Made by a program: the position numbers and the translations under genes. 64,000 nucleotides of DNA, from positions 100,023 through 164,022 of the forward strand of contig JAPOOG010000150.1 of the NCBI GenBank assembly GCA_026713545.1, given 5' to 3'. The notes beneath the pieces were generated by a model, which saw nothing but the letters and a program-made list of their open reading frames with translations, was not told the origin of the DNA and did no database searches. The DNA is from Bryobacterales bacterium (lineage in GTDB: Bacteria > Acidobacteriota > Terriglobia > Bryobacterales > UBA6623). The number at the start of each line of letters is the position of its first letter. Position 1 is the stretch's first letter. Below are positions 43,354 through 53,974 of the stretch, piece after piece.

Positions 43354-44787
43354 CTACCACACCATCTCACGGGCCCTGGGTGTCATCGGGCGGACTTCGA
43401 GACAGCCTTTGCCTGTGGGGAGAATCTTGCCAGGGTTCAAACGGCGGTCCGGGTCGAAGACCTTGATGAGGGTTTCCATCATGTCGAGGCTGTCCTGGCT
43501 GAAAGCGATCGGCATGAGGTCGTTTTTCTCCATGCCGACGCCGTGCTCGCCAGTGATCGAGCCGCCGGCGTTGACGCAATATTCGAGGATCTCGGCTCCG
43601 GCTTTCTTGGTCTTGTCGAGTTCACCCGCCTTTCGAGGGTCGAACAGGATGATCGGGTGCATGTTTCCGTCGCCGGCGTGAAAGATGTTGCTGATGGTGA
43701 GACCGTATTTCTCCGAGACCTCGTAGATGAAGCGCAGCGTGTCGGCGACGCGAGTACGGGGAACGACACCATCTTGAACATAGTAGGTTGGGCTGACGCG
43801 GCCGACGGCGCCAAAGGCATTCTTGCGGCCTTTCCATAGCAGTGCACGCTCTTCGTCCGACTTGGCGACCCTGACTTCCCGGGCGCGGCACCCCTTGCAG
43901 ACAGCGTCGACTTGCTCCGCCTGTTCGTCGACAGCCTCGGCCGGCCCCTCGAGCTCGATCAGCAGAACCGCATCGGCGTCCATCGGATAGCCCGCATGAG
44001 TCGCCTCTTCAACCATCCGCAGCATCACGCCGTCGAGCATCTCGACCGCGGCCGGAATGACCGCCCGAGCCGTCATCTCACCGACGGTGGCGGCAGCATC
44101 TTCGGGGCTGTCGTAGATGGCGAGCAGGGTCTTCACCTTTTCAGGGGCGCGCATCAGCCGCACGATGACTTTGGTGATCAGAGCCATGGTGCCCTCCGAG
44201 CCGGTGAGGAGCCCGGTCAGGTCGTAGCCCGCCGGATCGGCTTTTTTCCCGCCAGTCTGGATGACGGCGCCGTCAGGAAGCACAGCCTCGACGCCCAGAG
44301 TGTGATTGGTGGTGACTCCGTAGATCAGCGTGTGCGGTCCGCCGGAGTTTTCCGCCACGTTGCCGCCGATCGTACAGGCCCGCTGGCTCGAGGGGTCCGG
44401 CGCGTAGTAGTAGCCGTCGCCTTGCACGGCAAGCGTGATGTCGATATTGACGACGCCCGGCTGAACGACGGCGCACTCATTCGCCAGATCGATCTCAAGG
44501 ATCTTATTCATGCGAGCGAAGGCGATCATAATGCCGCCCTCGGTGGGGATCGTTCCTCCGCTCAGACCGGTGCCGGCGCCGCGTCCGACGAGCGGCAGGT
44601 TGAAATCGCGAGCGATCTTTACGATGGCAACGACATCCTCGGTGGATGTGGGGAAAACGACACACTCCGGACGGCCCTTCTCGATGCTGCCGTCGTATTC
44701 GTAGAGCATGAGCTGCTGGGGGCGTTCGAGAAGACCCTTTGGACCGACGGTATCTCTCAGCTTTTCAATGGCTTCGGGGGCGATCAC
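43354..44787 (-). CDS. glcD: Glycolate/D-lactate oxidase FAD subunit
   Basis: 477 residues. The PCMH-type FAD domain shows 'L-V-G-R-G-A-G-T-G-L-S-G-G' (pyrophosphate binding) and 'C-T-I-G-G-N-V-A-E-N-S-G-G'. The C-terminal FAD-oxidase domain ends with 'N-I-F-H-A-G-D-G-N-M-H-P' and 'T-G-E-H-G-V-G', typical of GlcD. It oxidises glycolate or D-lactate and passes electrons on through GlcE/GlcF, neither of which is next to it. Co-transcribed with the NfeD-like gene. A D-lactate-specific relative cannot be excluded. Confidence 0.9.
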   Translation of the reverse strand: MIAPEAIEKLRDTVGPKGLLERPQQLMLYEYDGSIEKGRPECVVFPTSTEDVVAIVKIARDFNLPLVGRGAGTGLSGGTIPTEGGIMIAFARMNKILEIDLANECAVVQPGVVNIDITLAVQGDGYYYAPDPSSQRACTIGGNVAENSGGPHTLIYGVTTNHTLGVEAVLPDGAVIQTGGKKADPAGYDLTGLLTGSEGTMALITKVIVRLMRAPEKVKTLLAIYDSPEDAAATVGEMTARAVIPAAVEMLDGVMLRMVEEATHAGYPMDADAVLLIELEGPAEAVDEQAEQVDAVCKGCRAREVRVAKSDEERALLWKGRKNAFGAVGRVSPTYYVQDGVVPRTRVADTLRFIYEVSEKYGLTISNIFHAGDGNMHPIILFDPRKAGELDKTKKAGAEILEYCVNAGGSITGEHGVGMEKNDLMPIAFSQDSLDMMETLIKVFDPDRRLNPGKILPTGKGCLEVRPMTPRAREMVW

Positions 44788-44869
44788 ATCACCAATGATA
44801 TACTAGTCCGTTGCAGACACGGGCCTTTCCCGGAAGACCTGTGTTCTCTTCATCAGTACGCTCCTCTCC

Positions 44870-46663
44870 ATGGAAAAAATAGCCGTCCTGGACTCGGGCG
44901 GACAGTACTGTCACCTGATTGCCCGGAAAGTGCGCGAACTCGGCGTCTACGCTGAGATTCTGCCCCTGGAAACGACCACCAAGAGGCTCAGTCGATACAA
45001 AGGCGTCATTATCTCCGGCGGTCCTGCAAGCGTTTTCTTGAAGGGGAGCCCGCGACCGAAACCGAGCCTGTTTCAACTTGACCGCCCGTTGCTGGGGATC
45101 TGCTATGGGCACCAACTCATGGCGCAATACCTCGAGGGGGAGGTCGAGAAGGGCAGGGATAACGAATACGGCCAAGCCGATGTGCGGGTCAGGCACGAAT
45201 TGCCTCTCTTCGCGGATTTGCCGTTGCGACAAAGAGTCTGGATGAGCCACGGCGACCACGTCGCAAAGCTGCCGCCCGGATTTGAAACGCTGGGCGACAC
45301 GCGCCAGTGTTCGGTGGCGGCGATGGGAGATCTGAAGCGCAAATACTTCGGGTTGCAGTTCCATCCCGAGGTAGTTCACACGGCATACGGTTCGGAGATC
45401 CTGCGCAACTTCCTGTTTCGGGTATGCCGCTGCCGTATGGATTGGCATCCGGAAGACAGCGTCCTCAAGATTTTCGAGACGATCCGGCGGACTGTGAAAG
45501 ATCGGTGGGTTCTGTTCTTCCTCAGCGGAGGCGTTGATTCCACGGTGGCGTACGCGCTGACGGTGAAAGCGCTGGGGACGGAGCGGGTACATGGTGTGTA
45601 TGTCGACACGGGATTCATGCGTCTGGATGAGACTCGGGAGATCCAACAGGCCTTCGATCACCTGGGGTACGGACGGCTCGAAGTGGTAGCGGCGCGAGGC
45701 CAATTCCTGAGCAGATTGCGGAATGTCGTTGACCCGGAGAAAAAGCGGCGGATCATCGGGCGCTTGTTCGTTGATGTGCAAGAGCAGGTCCTGGAGCAGG
45801 AAGAGTTCGCCGGGAGCGACTGGATTCTCGGGCAGGGGACGATCTACCCGGACCGCATCGAGTCAGGCGCAAGCACGAACTCGGCGGTGATCAAAACGCA
45901 TCACAATCGGGTTGACAGCATCACGAAGCTGATCAAGGAGGGGCGGATCCTGGAGCCCCTGGCTGACTTCTACAAAGATGAAGTGAGGACGCTGGGGAGG
46001 GTGCTTGGGCTGCCGCAACAACTGATCTGGCGTCATCCCTTTCCGGGACCCGGGCTGGCAATTCGGTGCCTGTGCACGAAAGAGGACGAAAAAGTGCTCA
46101 CGGACTCCGCCATCGACGGCATGGCGAAGAACGCCGGCTACCGTGGATTCCTGCTGCCGATTCGAAGCGTCGGTGTGCAAGGCGACAGCCGCAGCTACGC
46201 CAACCTGACCGTTCTCCATGGCGGTCCACTCGACTTCCGCAGCCTGCTGCCTCTCGCCACGGAAATCACCAACCGGCACCAACAGACCAATCGGGTCGTG
46301 CTCGCGCTGGAGCCGAAGCGATGGCGTCCGGGCGAGTGGAGTGTGCAAAAGGCGACGCTGACTAGGAAGCGGATCGCGCTGCTGCAGGAAGCGGACCGCA
46401 TCGTGACGGAGTTTTTACGAAATCAAGGCTTCTATCGCCGGGTTTGGCAGTGTCCTGTCGTGTTGGTGCCGTTGAGCCGTAACGGCGGCGAGACGATCGC
46501 GCTGCGCCCGGTCACTTCCGTCGACGGCATGACAGCCGAGACGGCACAACTGCCAGCGGGTAAGCTAAACGGCCTGTCTCGTGAGCTGAAGGCGCTCAGC
46601 GGTATAGAGGCAGTGCTTTACGATCTTTCCCACAAGCCTCCCTCGACGATCGAATGGGAGTAA
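44870..46663 (+). CDS. guaA: GMP synthase (glutamine-hydrolysing), long form
   Basis: 597 residues, about 70 longer than the common 525. N-terminal class I amidotransferase: 'L-G-I-C-Y-G-H-Q' (nucleophile Cys) and 'G-L-Q-F-H-P-E-V' (His, Glu). ATP-pyrophosphatase P-loop 'F-F-L-S-G-G-V-D-S-T-V-A'. The dimerisation domain ends in 'G-I-E-A-V-L-Y-D-L-S-H-K-P-P-S-T-I-E-W-E', the long-form ending. The extra length lies in the synthase/dimerisation half. Converts XMP to GMP in the cytoplasm. It stands divergent from glcD with an 82-base gap. Confidence 0.95.
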   Translation: MEKIAVLDSGGQYCHLIARKVRELGVYAEILPLETTTKRLSRYKGVIISGGPASVFLKGSPRPKPSLFQLDRPLLGICYGHQLMAQYLEGEVEKGRDNEYGQADVRVRHELPLFADLPLRQRVWMSHGDHVAKLPPGFETLGDTRQCSVAAMGDLKRKYFGLQFHPEVVHTAYGSEILRNFLFRVCRCRMDWHPEDSVLKIFETIRRTVKDRWVLFFLSGGVDSTVAYALTVKALGTERVHGVYVDTGFMRLDETREIQQAFDHLGYGRLEVVAARGQFLSRLRNVVDPEKKRRIIGRLFVDVQEQVLEQEEFAGSDWILGQGTIYPDRIESGASTNSAVIKTHHNRVDSITKLIKEGRILEPLADFYKDEVRTLGRVLGLPQQLIWRHPFPGPGLAIRCLCTKEDEKVLTDSAIDGMAKNAGYRGFLLPIRSVGVQGDSRSYANLTVLHGGPLDFRSLLPLATEITNRHQQTNRVVLALEPKRWRPGEWSVQKATLTRKRIALLQEADRIVTEFLRNQGFYRRVWQCPVVLVPLSRNGGETIALRPVTSVDGMTAETAQLPAGKLNGLSRELKALSGIEAVLYDLSHKPPSTIEWE

Positions 46664-46725
46664 CGCGGACCTAGTCCCCTCGACTCCGCCTTCCATCCGG
46701 AATCCAGCGCTCCTGCCGGCTCCTA

Positions 46726-47631
46726 TCAGCGTGGCTTGTGGAGGGATTCGAGCTGCTCGATGGTAGCGGGCCAATCTTTCTTGAGAAGGCGGGAGAGCGC
46801 TCGGTCCGCGAGGAGCTTGCCGCCGGTTTGACAGTGTGCGCAATAGTTCGTTTCGTTGGACGCGTATCGAATGCGCTGGACCTTTGATCCGCAGTCGGGA
46901 CAGGGTTTGCCGTAACGCCCGTGAACGGCCATGCCGGGACGAAAGGCCGTTACTTTCTCGGGGAAGGCGCCGCCACGGTCCTTGCGAAGCTTTTCGATCC
47001 AGTGCAGCAAGGTTCCGCGGGTGGCATCGAATAGGCGACGGAGTTCATCGCTGGAGAGCTTCCGTGTGAGCGTCACCGGCGAAAGGCGAGCACGGTGGAG
47101 AATCTCGTCGGAGTAGGCGTTGCCGATGCCGCCAAGAAGGCGCGGATCGGTAAGCGCCCGTTTCAGCGTATGATTGGCGGACGTAATGGCCGCCCTGAAG
47201 GATGGGTAGTCGACCTCGAAAACATCAAGTCCGCCGGGGTCGTATGAGTCCGGGGCTGCTTTCCCCGAGGCGAGGTAGAGACCCGCGCGTTTCCTTGAGC
47301 CCGCCTCCGTGAGAACGAGCGTGCCGGGAGGAAAGTCGAAAGCCGCCAAACCCCTCCTGCCACCGGGAATTCTTGCTTGCGGCGGCTTCCAGTGCAGGCG
47401 TCCGGCGATCATCAAATGCAGGATCAGCCAGAGGTCGCCTTCCAAGCCGATGGCGATGCGCTTGCCAAGCCGGCGCAACCGCCTGACGACGCGGCCTTCG
47501 GCGGCGTGGACGGGCGGGTTGACGGTGCGCAACAGGAATGGCGTCGCGAGGCGGACACGTTGCAGAGGCTGACCGAGAATCCTTTCTTCCAGCGCTTCAA
47601 TATATACCGTGATGTCTGGTAGTTCCGGCAC
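46726..47631 (-). CDS. Fpg/Nei-family DNA glycosylase
   Basis: 301 residues. Starts M-P-E-L-P-D-I (Pro2 is the catalytic amine and Glu3 is kept; the common next residue Glu is Asp here). 'L-L-G-G-I-G-N-A-Y-S-D-E-I-L' is the helix-two-turn-helix, and 'C-P-D-C ... C-A-H-C' the C-terminal zinc finger. It excises oxidised bases and nicks the abasic site. The family member is uncertain: mutM proper is usually about 270 residues, and some acidobacterial relatives form a separate group. Convergent with guaA. Confidence 0.88.
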   Translation of the reverse strand: MPELPDITVYIEALEERILGQPLQRVRLATPFLLRTVNPPVHAAEGRVVRRLRRLGKRIAIGLEGDLWLILHLMIAGRLHWKPPQARIPGGRRGLAAFDFPPGTLVLTEAGSRKRAGLYLASGKAAPDSYDPGGLDVFEVDYPSFRAAITSANHTLKRALTDPRLLGGIGNAYSDEILHRARLSPVTLTRKLSSDELRRLFDATRGTLLHWIEKLRKDRGGAFPEKVTAFRPGMAVHGRYGKPCPDCGSKVQRIRYASNETNYCAHCQTGGKLLADRALSRLLKKDWPATIEQLESLHKPR

Positions 47632-47734
47632 GTCCGGGGATGCTCGAGGCCCGCCTCCGACTAACAGCCCGTGGTAATAGTCGCGCGGTCGGCGTTACTC
47701 GCCCCGGGACCGATGGCATAACGCTTGGTCAATC

Positions 47735-47909
47735 CAGGAACGCGGCGCCGCGTTCTCCGCGCAGCCGAGCGGAAGCGGCGCGTAACCCTTTGGGCGACGG
47801 ACGTTTGCGCTCGTCGGCTTTGTCGTTCGTCGGAGGAGATCACCCAGATCGCCATCCTCCTCACTCCGCGCCGAGCGACCGCAGGAGCCCGCCGCGCCTT
47901 CCACGGGAC
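47735..47909 (-). repeat. Intergenic repeat family E, copy 2
   Basis: Inverted copy of 15335-15513, filling most of the 283-base gap between the glycosylase and the amidase genes and ending five bases from the amidase stop codon. A 17-base piece of the same family (TCGCTCGGCGCGGAGTG) also occurs near 42893. Confidence 0.7.
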
Positions 47910-47914
47910 TTTTA

Positions 47915-48721
47915 TCACGGAATGCTAGCTTCGGCCAAGGCCTTCGCCATGGCTGCGGGGTCATCCTTGAGGAAGGCGTGGGTTGCCCTGCTCGGATCGA
48001 TCACGGCAGTGAGCAGGCTTTCTTCGCCGAGTTCGGAGGCCTGGATGACCAAGCCGTCCGGCCCAATCATCAGCGAGCGGCAGTTGTTGCGGGGGTGGCA
48101 CATGTTGGCGGAAACAAGATAGACGGTGTTCTCAGCGGCTCTCGCGGTCAGCAGGGCTTCATGGACCGGCAGTTTCCATTCCATGTTGGGTAAAACATGA
48201 TTGAACTGCGGATGAAAGACAACGCGTGCGCCGGCGCGCGCCAGTGAACGGACCGTTTCCGGAAACCGAAACCCTTCGAAGCAAATCACCACACCCATCA
48301 GAATGCCCTTGCATTCGAACAGCGTCTCTTCCGTTCCCGAAGAGTAACCCTGGGCGTCGCCCGGAGTCAGCCGTGTCTTGTGATGGACGGCAAGCCGCCT
48401 GCCTTGATCGTCAATGACGACGGCGCTATTGAACGGCTTGTCGTCTCCATTGGGAGTTTCCGTTCCAACAATGGCGCCGATACGGTGTGAACGGCAGGCC
48501 TCAGCGATCTCGGCCAGGGCTTGATCGAGAGCTTGGGCGTCACAAGGCGCGTCGGGGCAGGAAAGGCCGACCCGGTAACCCGCGAGATGCGTTTCCGGCA
48601 GGCAGAGCAATTCGACTCCTTGGCCCGCCGCCTGCTCGATTGCCCCCAAAGCCGCAGCGAGATTTTGCTGGAGGTCGGTGGTCTGCGGGATCTGTGCAGC
48701 GCCGATCTTGATCGTTTCCAC
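47915..48721 (-). CDS. Carbon-nitrogen hydrolase (nitrilase superfamily)
   Basis: 268 residues. The catalytic Glu-Lys-Cys triad is in 'L-C-L-P-E-T-H', 'V-H-H-K-T-R-L' and 'V-V-I-C-F-E-G-F'. Cytoplasmic, standard length. Family members hydrolyse amides, nitriles or carbamoyl compounds; nothing here fixes the substrate. It precedes, on the same strand and with a 79-base gap from it, no further gene; the TIM-barrel gene 48801-49727 lies upstream and may share its transcript. Confidence 0.87.
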   Translation of the reverse strand: METIKIGAAQIPQTTDLQQNLAAALGAIEQAAGQGVELLCLPETHLAGYRVGLSCPDAPCDAQALDQALAEIAEACRSHRIGAIVGTETPNGDDKPFNSAVVIDDQGRRLAVHHKTRLTPGDAQGYSSGTEETLFECKGILMGVVICFEGFRFPETVRSLARAGARVVFHPQFNHVLPNMEWKLPVHEALLTARAAENTVYLVSANMCHPRNNCRSLMIGPDGLVIQASELGEESLLTAVIDPSRATHAFLKDDPAAMAKALAEASIP

Positions 48722-48800
48722 GGTCGCGTCCTCCGCCGTTCTACAAAATCGGACGGCTCTCTACGGTGACTGTCTCCAGAACACCCTTCCGACAGATCTG

Positions 48801-49727
48801 CTATGCGAAGGCCCCGGCGTAAAGCTTCGCCAGATACCGGTAGTCCTTTTCAATCGCCGCCAAGACGTTGTCGCGACGGGCGGATTCGGTCGGCCCGTCG
48901 ATCTCGTATTCCATGTGGAGCGTGATCGGCCCATCGAAGCCGGTTGCCGCAAGCAAGGGGAAGAACTCCGCGAGCGGCACCATACCCTCGCCGAGAGGAC
49001 ATACGCGGCGCTTCCATACACCGTTCCGTCTCTCCCAGTAGAAATCCTTGATCGAGACCATCTTCAGGTTGTGTGCAAGGCGTAGAAAACCGATCTTCCA
49101 GCCTCCGTAGCCACCCTCGATCGTGGCGTGCATGGGGTCGAAGTAGAATCCCATCCACTGCGGGTCGACGTCGCGCATCAACCACCAGTGATCCCACATC
49201 GCGGCGCCGACGTACATGCCGGAATGGTTGTGAAAGCCACCTCGGATACCGGCGTGCTGCGCGAGACCGGCCAAACCTTCCACCTCCGTCTTCACTTTCG
49301 CCAAGACGTCCTCCAGATGCGAGACATCTTTCGGATAGCGGTAGTAGCCCAATTTGAAGAAAGGAATCCCAAGGCGCGCCGCGGTATAGAGCGTAGGCCG
49401 GGCGGCAGGGTCCTGGATGGACGTCAGACCCGTGGTGATCATCGAGATTTCCAAGCCTTGCGCGTTAAGCTCGGCGTGGGCTTTCGGCAGGTCCTGCTCG
49501 ACGTTCTCAGGCAGCACGTGTCCTCTGGGACGCGTGGTCAAGTCGACGCCGGGAATTCCGATTTGATGAAGCACCTTGCCGAGATCGGTGTATCCGAGAA
49601 AGGGCAAGGGCTTGGAGAAGAGGCAGAGAGTCGGTTTCTTGCGCTCATCGGTCCTTGCGGCCTTGGCATTGCTTGCGGTCACGGCGCCGGCGGCGATCAG
49701 GAGGTTTCTACGGCTCCATTCCGACAT
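48801..49727 (-). CDS. Sugar-phosphate isomerase/epimerase-like TIM barrel with Tat leader
   Basis: 308 residues. The leader M-S-E-W-S-R-R-N-L-L-I-A-A-G-A-V is twin-arginine like. The barrel (xylose-isomerase-like, AP-endonuclease family 2 fold) shows 'G-F-H-N-H-S-G', 'F-Y-F-D-P-M-H-A', 'V-S-I-K-D-F' and 'L-H-M-E-Y-E', which carry the metal-binding His, Asp, His/Lys and Glu. Such exported sugar isomerase-like proteins are abundant in Acidobacteria and Planctomycetes and of unknown substrate. Strand and spacing suggest co-transcription with the amidase gene downstream. Confidence 0.82.
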   Translation of the reverse strand: MSEWSRRNLLIAAGAVTASNAKAARTDERKKPTLCLFSKPLPFLGYTDLGKVLHQIGIPGVDLTTRPRGHVLPENVEQDLPKAHAELNAQGLEISMITTGLTSIQDPAARPTLYTAARLGIPFFKLGYYRYPKDVSHLEDVLAKVKTEVEGLAGLAQHAGIRGGFHNHSGMYVGAAMWDHWWLMRDVDPQWMGFYFDPMHATIEGGYGGWKIGFLRLAHNLKMVSIKDFYWERRNGVWKRRVCPLGEGMVPLAEFFPLLAATGFDGPITLHMEYEIDGPTESARRDNVLAAIEKDYRYLAKLYAGAFA

Positions 49728-49790
49728 TTTTTAGCTCTCCTTGGCCGGCTCGAAGAAGGAGCGGCGTCTCAATATTCTCACATGCGATGC

Positions 49791-50198
49791 TCAGACGGGC
49801 GAATGAGGTTCGTAGAGGCCGGAAGCGATGAGATCTTCGCCGCGAACGGGTCGACGGTAAATGTAGGTCCATACCTCGATCGATTGTCCGCCATCAAGCC
49901 GGACGGAAGCGAGAACGCGCTCATATTCGAAGGGCTTGGGGCTGTTGAGACTACAACCCTCGTAGCGGTCCAGGGTTTCAAGCAGAGCCTGCGGATCGCG
50001 CAGGAAGTAAACTTCGCCATGAACCTGATCACGCGGTTCCTCGGACAAGACAAGACCGGGGTAGCGGGGCGTGACCCGATAGATACGGCCCCGAAGTCGG
50101 GCCGGGCCCAAGAGTTCGGCCTGGGCGGCGAGAGAGCGGGCGACCGGATGGTCGAATGTGCTTTGCAGGGTGCCGTAGACGAAGAGATGGGGGCACAC
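49791..50198 (-). CDS. Gamma-glutamylcyclotransferase-like (AIG2-type) protein
   Basis: 135 residues starting at GTG 50198. 'L-F-V-Y-G-T-L' is the family's substrate loop, 'G-x-I-Y-x-V-T-P-R-Y-P-G-L' follows, and the catalytic Glu is in 'D-R-Y-E-G-C'. Related enzymes release 5-oxoproline from gamma-glutamyl amines or amino acids. The start lies 23 bases after the end of an inverted-repeat element (50222-50400), so its promoter must be in or beyond that repeat. Confidence 0.83.
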   Translation of the reverse strand: MCPHLFVYGTLQSTFDHPVARSLAAQAELLGPARLRGRIYRVTPRYPGLVLSEEPRDQVHGEVYFLRDPQALLETLDRYEGCSLNSPKPFEYERVLASVRLDGGQSIEVWTYIYRRPVRGEDLIASGLYEPHSPV

Positions 50199-50221
50199 GG
50201 CGGGTCAGCGAGTCGAAGTCT

Positions 50222-50400
50222 GCCTGCCTTTCTCACCACCCGACGGCCGAAGCACGCGATACGACCGCCATGACTTCGTTGCGCTTGCTTGCCGTGCTCG
50301 ATGTACGGGCCAAGTACACCTGCGCGCGCCAAGCGGCGCGCGCCTCGTCCTGACGGCCCTCTCACGCACTTCACCTCGCCGCGTGGTGAGAAAGGCAGGC
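50222..50400. repeat. MITE-like element A1 (type-1 core)
   Basis: 179 bases bounded by a perfect 18-base terminal inverted repeat: GCCTGCCTTTCTCACCAC at the left and its complement at the right. No coding capacity. The core contains GCTTGCTTGCCGTGCTCGA and paired GTAC motifs, also present in A3 and A5. Confidence 0.75.
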
Positions 50401-50456
50401 TGGTTTTTCCTCCATCCCGTGCGGATCATAACGGCAGTTTTCAGTTTTTGGTTTTT

Positions 50457-50541
50457 GTTTTCCTCCGCCTGCGCGCGGATCATACCAGCAGGAAACATGC
50501 GGTCCGGTGTCAACGCCGCTTGATCGGGAGGTTGTTTCAGG
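50457..50541 (-). repeat. Interspersed repeat family D, copy 2
   Basis: Matches 35808-35893. A partial second copy (50401-50435) directly follows element A1. On the minus strand TTGACA, 23 bases, then TATGATCCGC and GGAGG are conserved. It begins immediately after the gatB stop codon. Confidence 0.65.
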
Positions 50542-51976
<1,435 letters not shown>

Positions 51977-51984
<8 letters not shown>

Positions 51985-52128
51985 TTCTCACCACCCGACG
52001 GCCGCAGCACGCGAAAAAGGCCGTGCTTCGTGTTTCGTGACTCGTGATTCGTGAAAAACCTTGAAGGCCGTGTTGCTGCGCGGCCCTCTCACCCACTTCG
52101 CCCCTCCACTTGGTGAGACATGCAGGCC
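51977..52128. repeat. MITE-like element A2 (type-2 core), overlapping the gatB start
   Basis: 152 bases with imperfect terminal inverted repeats (GGCTGCATTTCTCACCAC at the left; complement of GGCCTGCATGTCTCACCA at the right). The core is the CGTG-rich family B sequence. The left end covers the gatB ribosome binding site and ATG. Confidence 0.7.
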
Positions 52129-52220
52129 AGCGATGGTTTCGGCATCGGCAATACCGCCTTCAAGGCCTGCCATGCGTAACTGACGTCCCAGCCAAGAGGC
52201 GCGCCGGTCGACGAAACGGC

Positions 52221-52229
52221 ATTATAACA
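52221..52229 (-). promoter_or_regulatory. Extended -10 promoter element, probably for gatB
   Basis: The minus strand reads TGTTATAAT, an extended -10. Transcription would start near 52214 and run through element A2 as a 230-base leader into gatB. No -35 match. Confidence 0.45.
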
Positions 52230-52258
52230 GCCGATATTTCGCACCCCGTACGGGTTCA

Positions 52259-52432
52259 CCTGGCTTTCTCACCACGCGGCGAGGCGCAGCACGCGATACA
52301 ACCGCCATGACTTCGCTTTTCCTTCACAACGCTTGCTTGCCGTGCTCGACGTACGGTCAAGTACGCCTGCTCGCGCCTCGTCCTGACGGCCCTCTCACGC
52401 ACTTCGCCTCGCCACGTGGTGAGAAAGGCAGG
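52259..52432. repeat. MITE-like element A3 (type-1 core)
   Basis: 174 bases. Left end CCTGGCTTTCTCACCAC, right end the complement of CCTGCCTTTCTCACCAC, and the inverted repeat continues inward (GCGGCGAGGCG against GTGGCGAGGCG). Core as in A1. Together with A2 it fills most of the 512-base gap between gatB and the next gene. Confidence 0.75.
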
Positions 52433-52496
52433 TCGAAACCGCATTGTCAGGGCACTCGGGTCAAGCTACGATGAAGCTTTGGGAGGTTGATCCGCA

Positions 52497-53738
52497 ATGA
52501 AGACGACTCGGCGAGACTGGCTCCGCGCAAGCGCGAGCGTGGGGGCGTCCGCTCCCTTTTTCCTGGTTGCGAAACCGGTTTGGGGCTACAGCGTGGACGA
52601 AGTCGAGTACAAGCTCAAGAAAGGGAAGAGCATCAGCGGCGTTACTCTCGACGACCTGCCGACGCCGTCGCTGATCATCGACCTTGACGGACTCGAGGGG
52701 AACATCGCCAAGATGGCGAAACACGCCCAGGCGGCGCCGATCAACCTGCGTCCGCACGGCAAGACGCACAAATGTCCCGAAATAGCGCTCCGTCAGATCA
52801 AGGCCGGGGCTCTGGGCCTCTGTTCGGCTTCGATCAGCGAAGGAGAACGGATGGCCGACGCCGGCGTCCCCGGCATTCTGATTACCTCGGAGTCCGTCGG
52901 AGTGAACAAGATTTCACGGCTGGTCCGCATGACGGCCAAGCATCCCGACACCATGGCCGTTGTCGACAACCCGCGCAACGTCGAGCGGCTCAGTGAAGCC
53001 GCGGCCGCCGCGAAGGTCGATCTGAACATCATGATCGACATCGACCCGGTCGGACGCCGCACCGGCGTTCTGCCCGGTGAGCCGGCGATGAAGCTGGCCC
53101 AACAGGTGGACAAGCTGCCGGGGCTGAAGCTGCGGGGCGTTCACAGCTATTCAGGGAGATCGTCGCATGTAGACGGATTCCTGGAACGGAAGAAGCATTC
53201 CGAGACCGTGATGGCGGGGCCGATCGAGACGTACGAGAAGATGAAGAGGAACGGTTTGCCGGCCGAGATCATGTCCGGAGCGAGCACCGGCACGTACAAC
53301 ATCGACTCCGGCATGAAGGGCATGACGGAGATGCAGGCCGGCTCCTACGTATTCATGGATGTCGATTATCGCAGCATCGGTGGCAAGAACAGTGCAGTGT
53401 ACAACGACTTCCAGGCGTCACTGACCGTTCTCGCAACGGTCATCAGCAAGAACTACGACGACCGGGCGACACTGGACGCGGGGCTCAAGGCGTTCGCCAC
53501 GGACCGCGAGTTCGGTCCGGAGGTTCTCGGGATCACCGGCGTGGAGTATCGTTTCGGGGGCGACGAACACGGGATCCTTACCATCAGCGAGCCCAGCCGG
53601 CCTGTCAAACTCGGGGACAAGATCCGCCTGCTCGTGCCTCACTGCGATCCCAACGTGAACCTCTACGACCGCGCCTATTGCGTCCGCGGAGAGCATGTCG
53701 TCGAAGTGTGGCCGATCGGCGCACGCGGTCACGTCTAA
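52497..53738 (+). CDS. DSD1-family PLP enzyme (D-threonine aldolase/D-serine dehydratase-like) with Tat leader
   Basis: 413 residues, ATG 52497 after GGGAGG. Leader M-K-T-T-R-R-D-W-L-R-A-S-A-S. The alanine-racemase-type barrel carries the PLP lysine in 'R-P-H-G-K-T-H-K-C'; 'M-I-D-I-D-P-V-G-R-R-T-G' and 'G-V-H-S-Y-S-G' follow. The C-terminal DSD1 domain has the metal-binding pair in 'L-V-P-H-C-D-P-N-V-N'. Relatives cleave D-threonine or dehydrate D-serine. An exported version is unusual. Flanked on both sides by inverted-repeat elements. Confidence 0.85.
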   Translation: MKTTRRDWLRASASVGASAPFFLVAKPVWGYSVDEVEYKLKKGKSISGVTLDDLPTPSLIIDLDGLEGNIAKMAKHAQAAPINLRPHGKTHKCPEIALRQIKAGALGLCSASISEGERMADAGVPGILITSESVGVNKISRLVRMTAKHPDTMAVVDNPRNVERLSEAAAAAKVDLNIMIDIDPVGRRTGVLPGEPAMKLAQQVDKLPGLKLRGVHSYSGRSSHVDGFLERKKHSETVMAGPIETYEKMKRNGLPAEIMSGASTGTYNIDSGMKGMTEMQAGSYVFMDVDYRSIGGKNSAVYNDFQASLTVLATVISKNYDDRATLDAGLKAFATDREFGPEVLGITGVEYRFGGDEHGILTISEPSRPVKLGDKIRLLVPHCDPNVNLYDRAYCVRGEHVVEVWPIGARGHV

Positions 53739-53889
53739 GGCGCCTTTCTCACCACTTGCCGGCCGGAGCACGCGAAAAAGGCCGTGATTCATGTTGCGTG
53801 ACTCGTGATTCGTGAAAATCCTTAAAGACCGTGTTGCTGCGCGGCCCTCTCACGCACTTCGTCTCACCCCATGGTGAGACATGCAGGCC
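53739..53889. repeat. MITE-like element A4 (type-2 core)
   Basis: About 151 bases starting right after the stop codon at 53738: left end GGCGCCTTTCTCACCAC, right end the complement of GGCCTGCATGTCTCACCAT. The family B core is present (CGTGACTCGTGATTCGTG). It abuts repeat D copy 3. Confidence 0.7.
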
Positions 53890-53974
53890 AGTTTTTCCTC
53901 CGCCCGATTGCGGATCATACAAGCGGGAACATCCGAACCGGCGCCAAGGACTCCTGATCAGGAGGATGTTTCAG
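53889..53974 (-). repeat. Interspersed repeat family D, copy 3
   Basis: Matches 35808-35893 and 50457-50541. Contains a perfect 14-base palindrome CTCCTGATCAGGAG. Its first 17 bases encode the last residues and stop of the MOSC gene (P-E-T-S-S-stop). Confidence 0.65.

Noticed and set aside
43912..44955. 347-codon plus-strand frame across glcD
   Set aside because: Shadow of glcD on the other strand; no independent motifs. The same applies to long frames at 2603-3394, 34042-34902 and 51001-52047.
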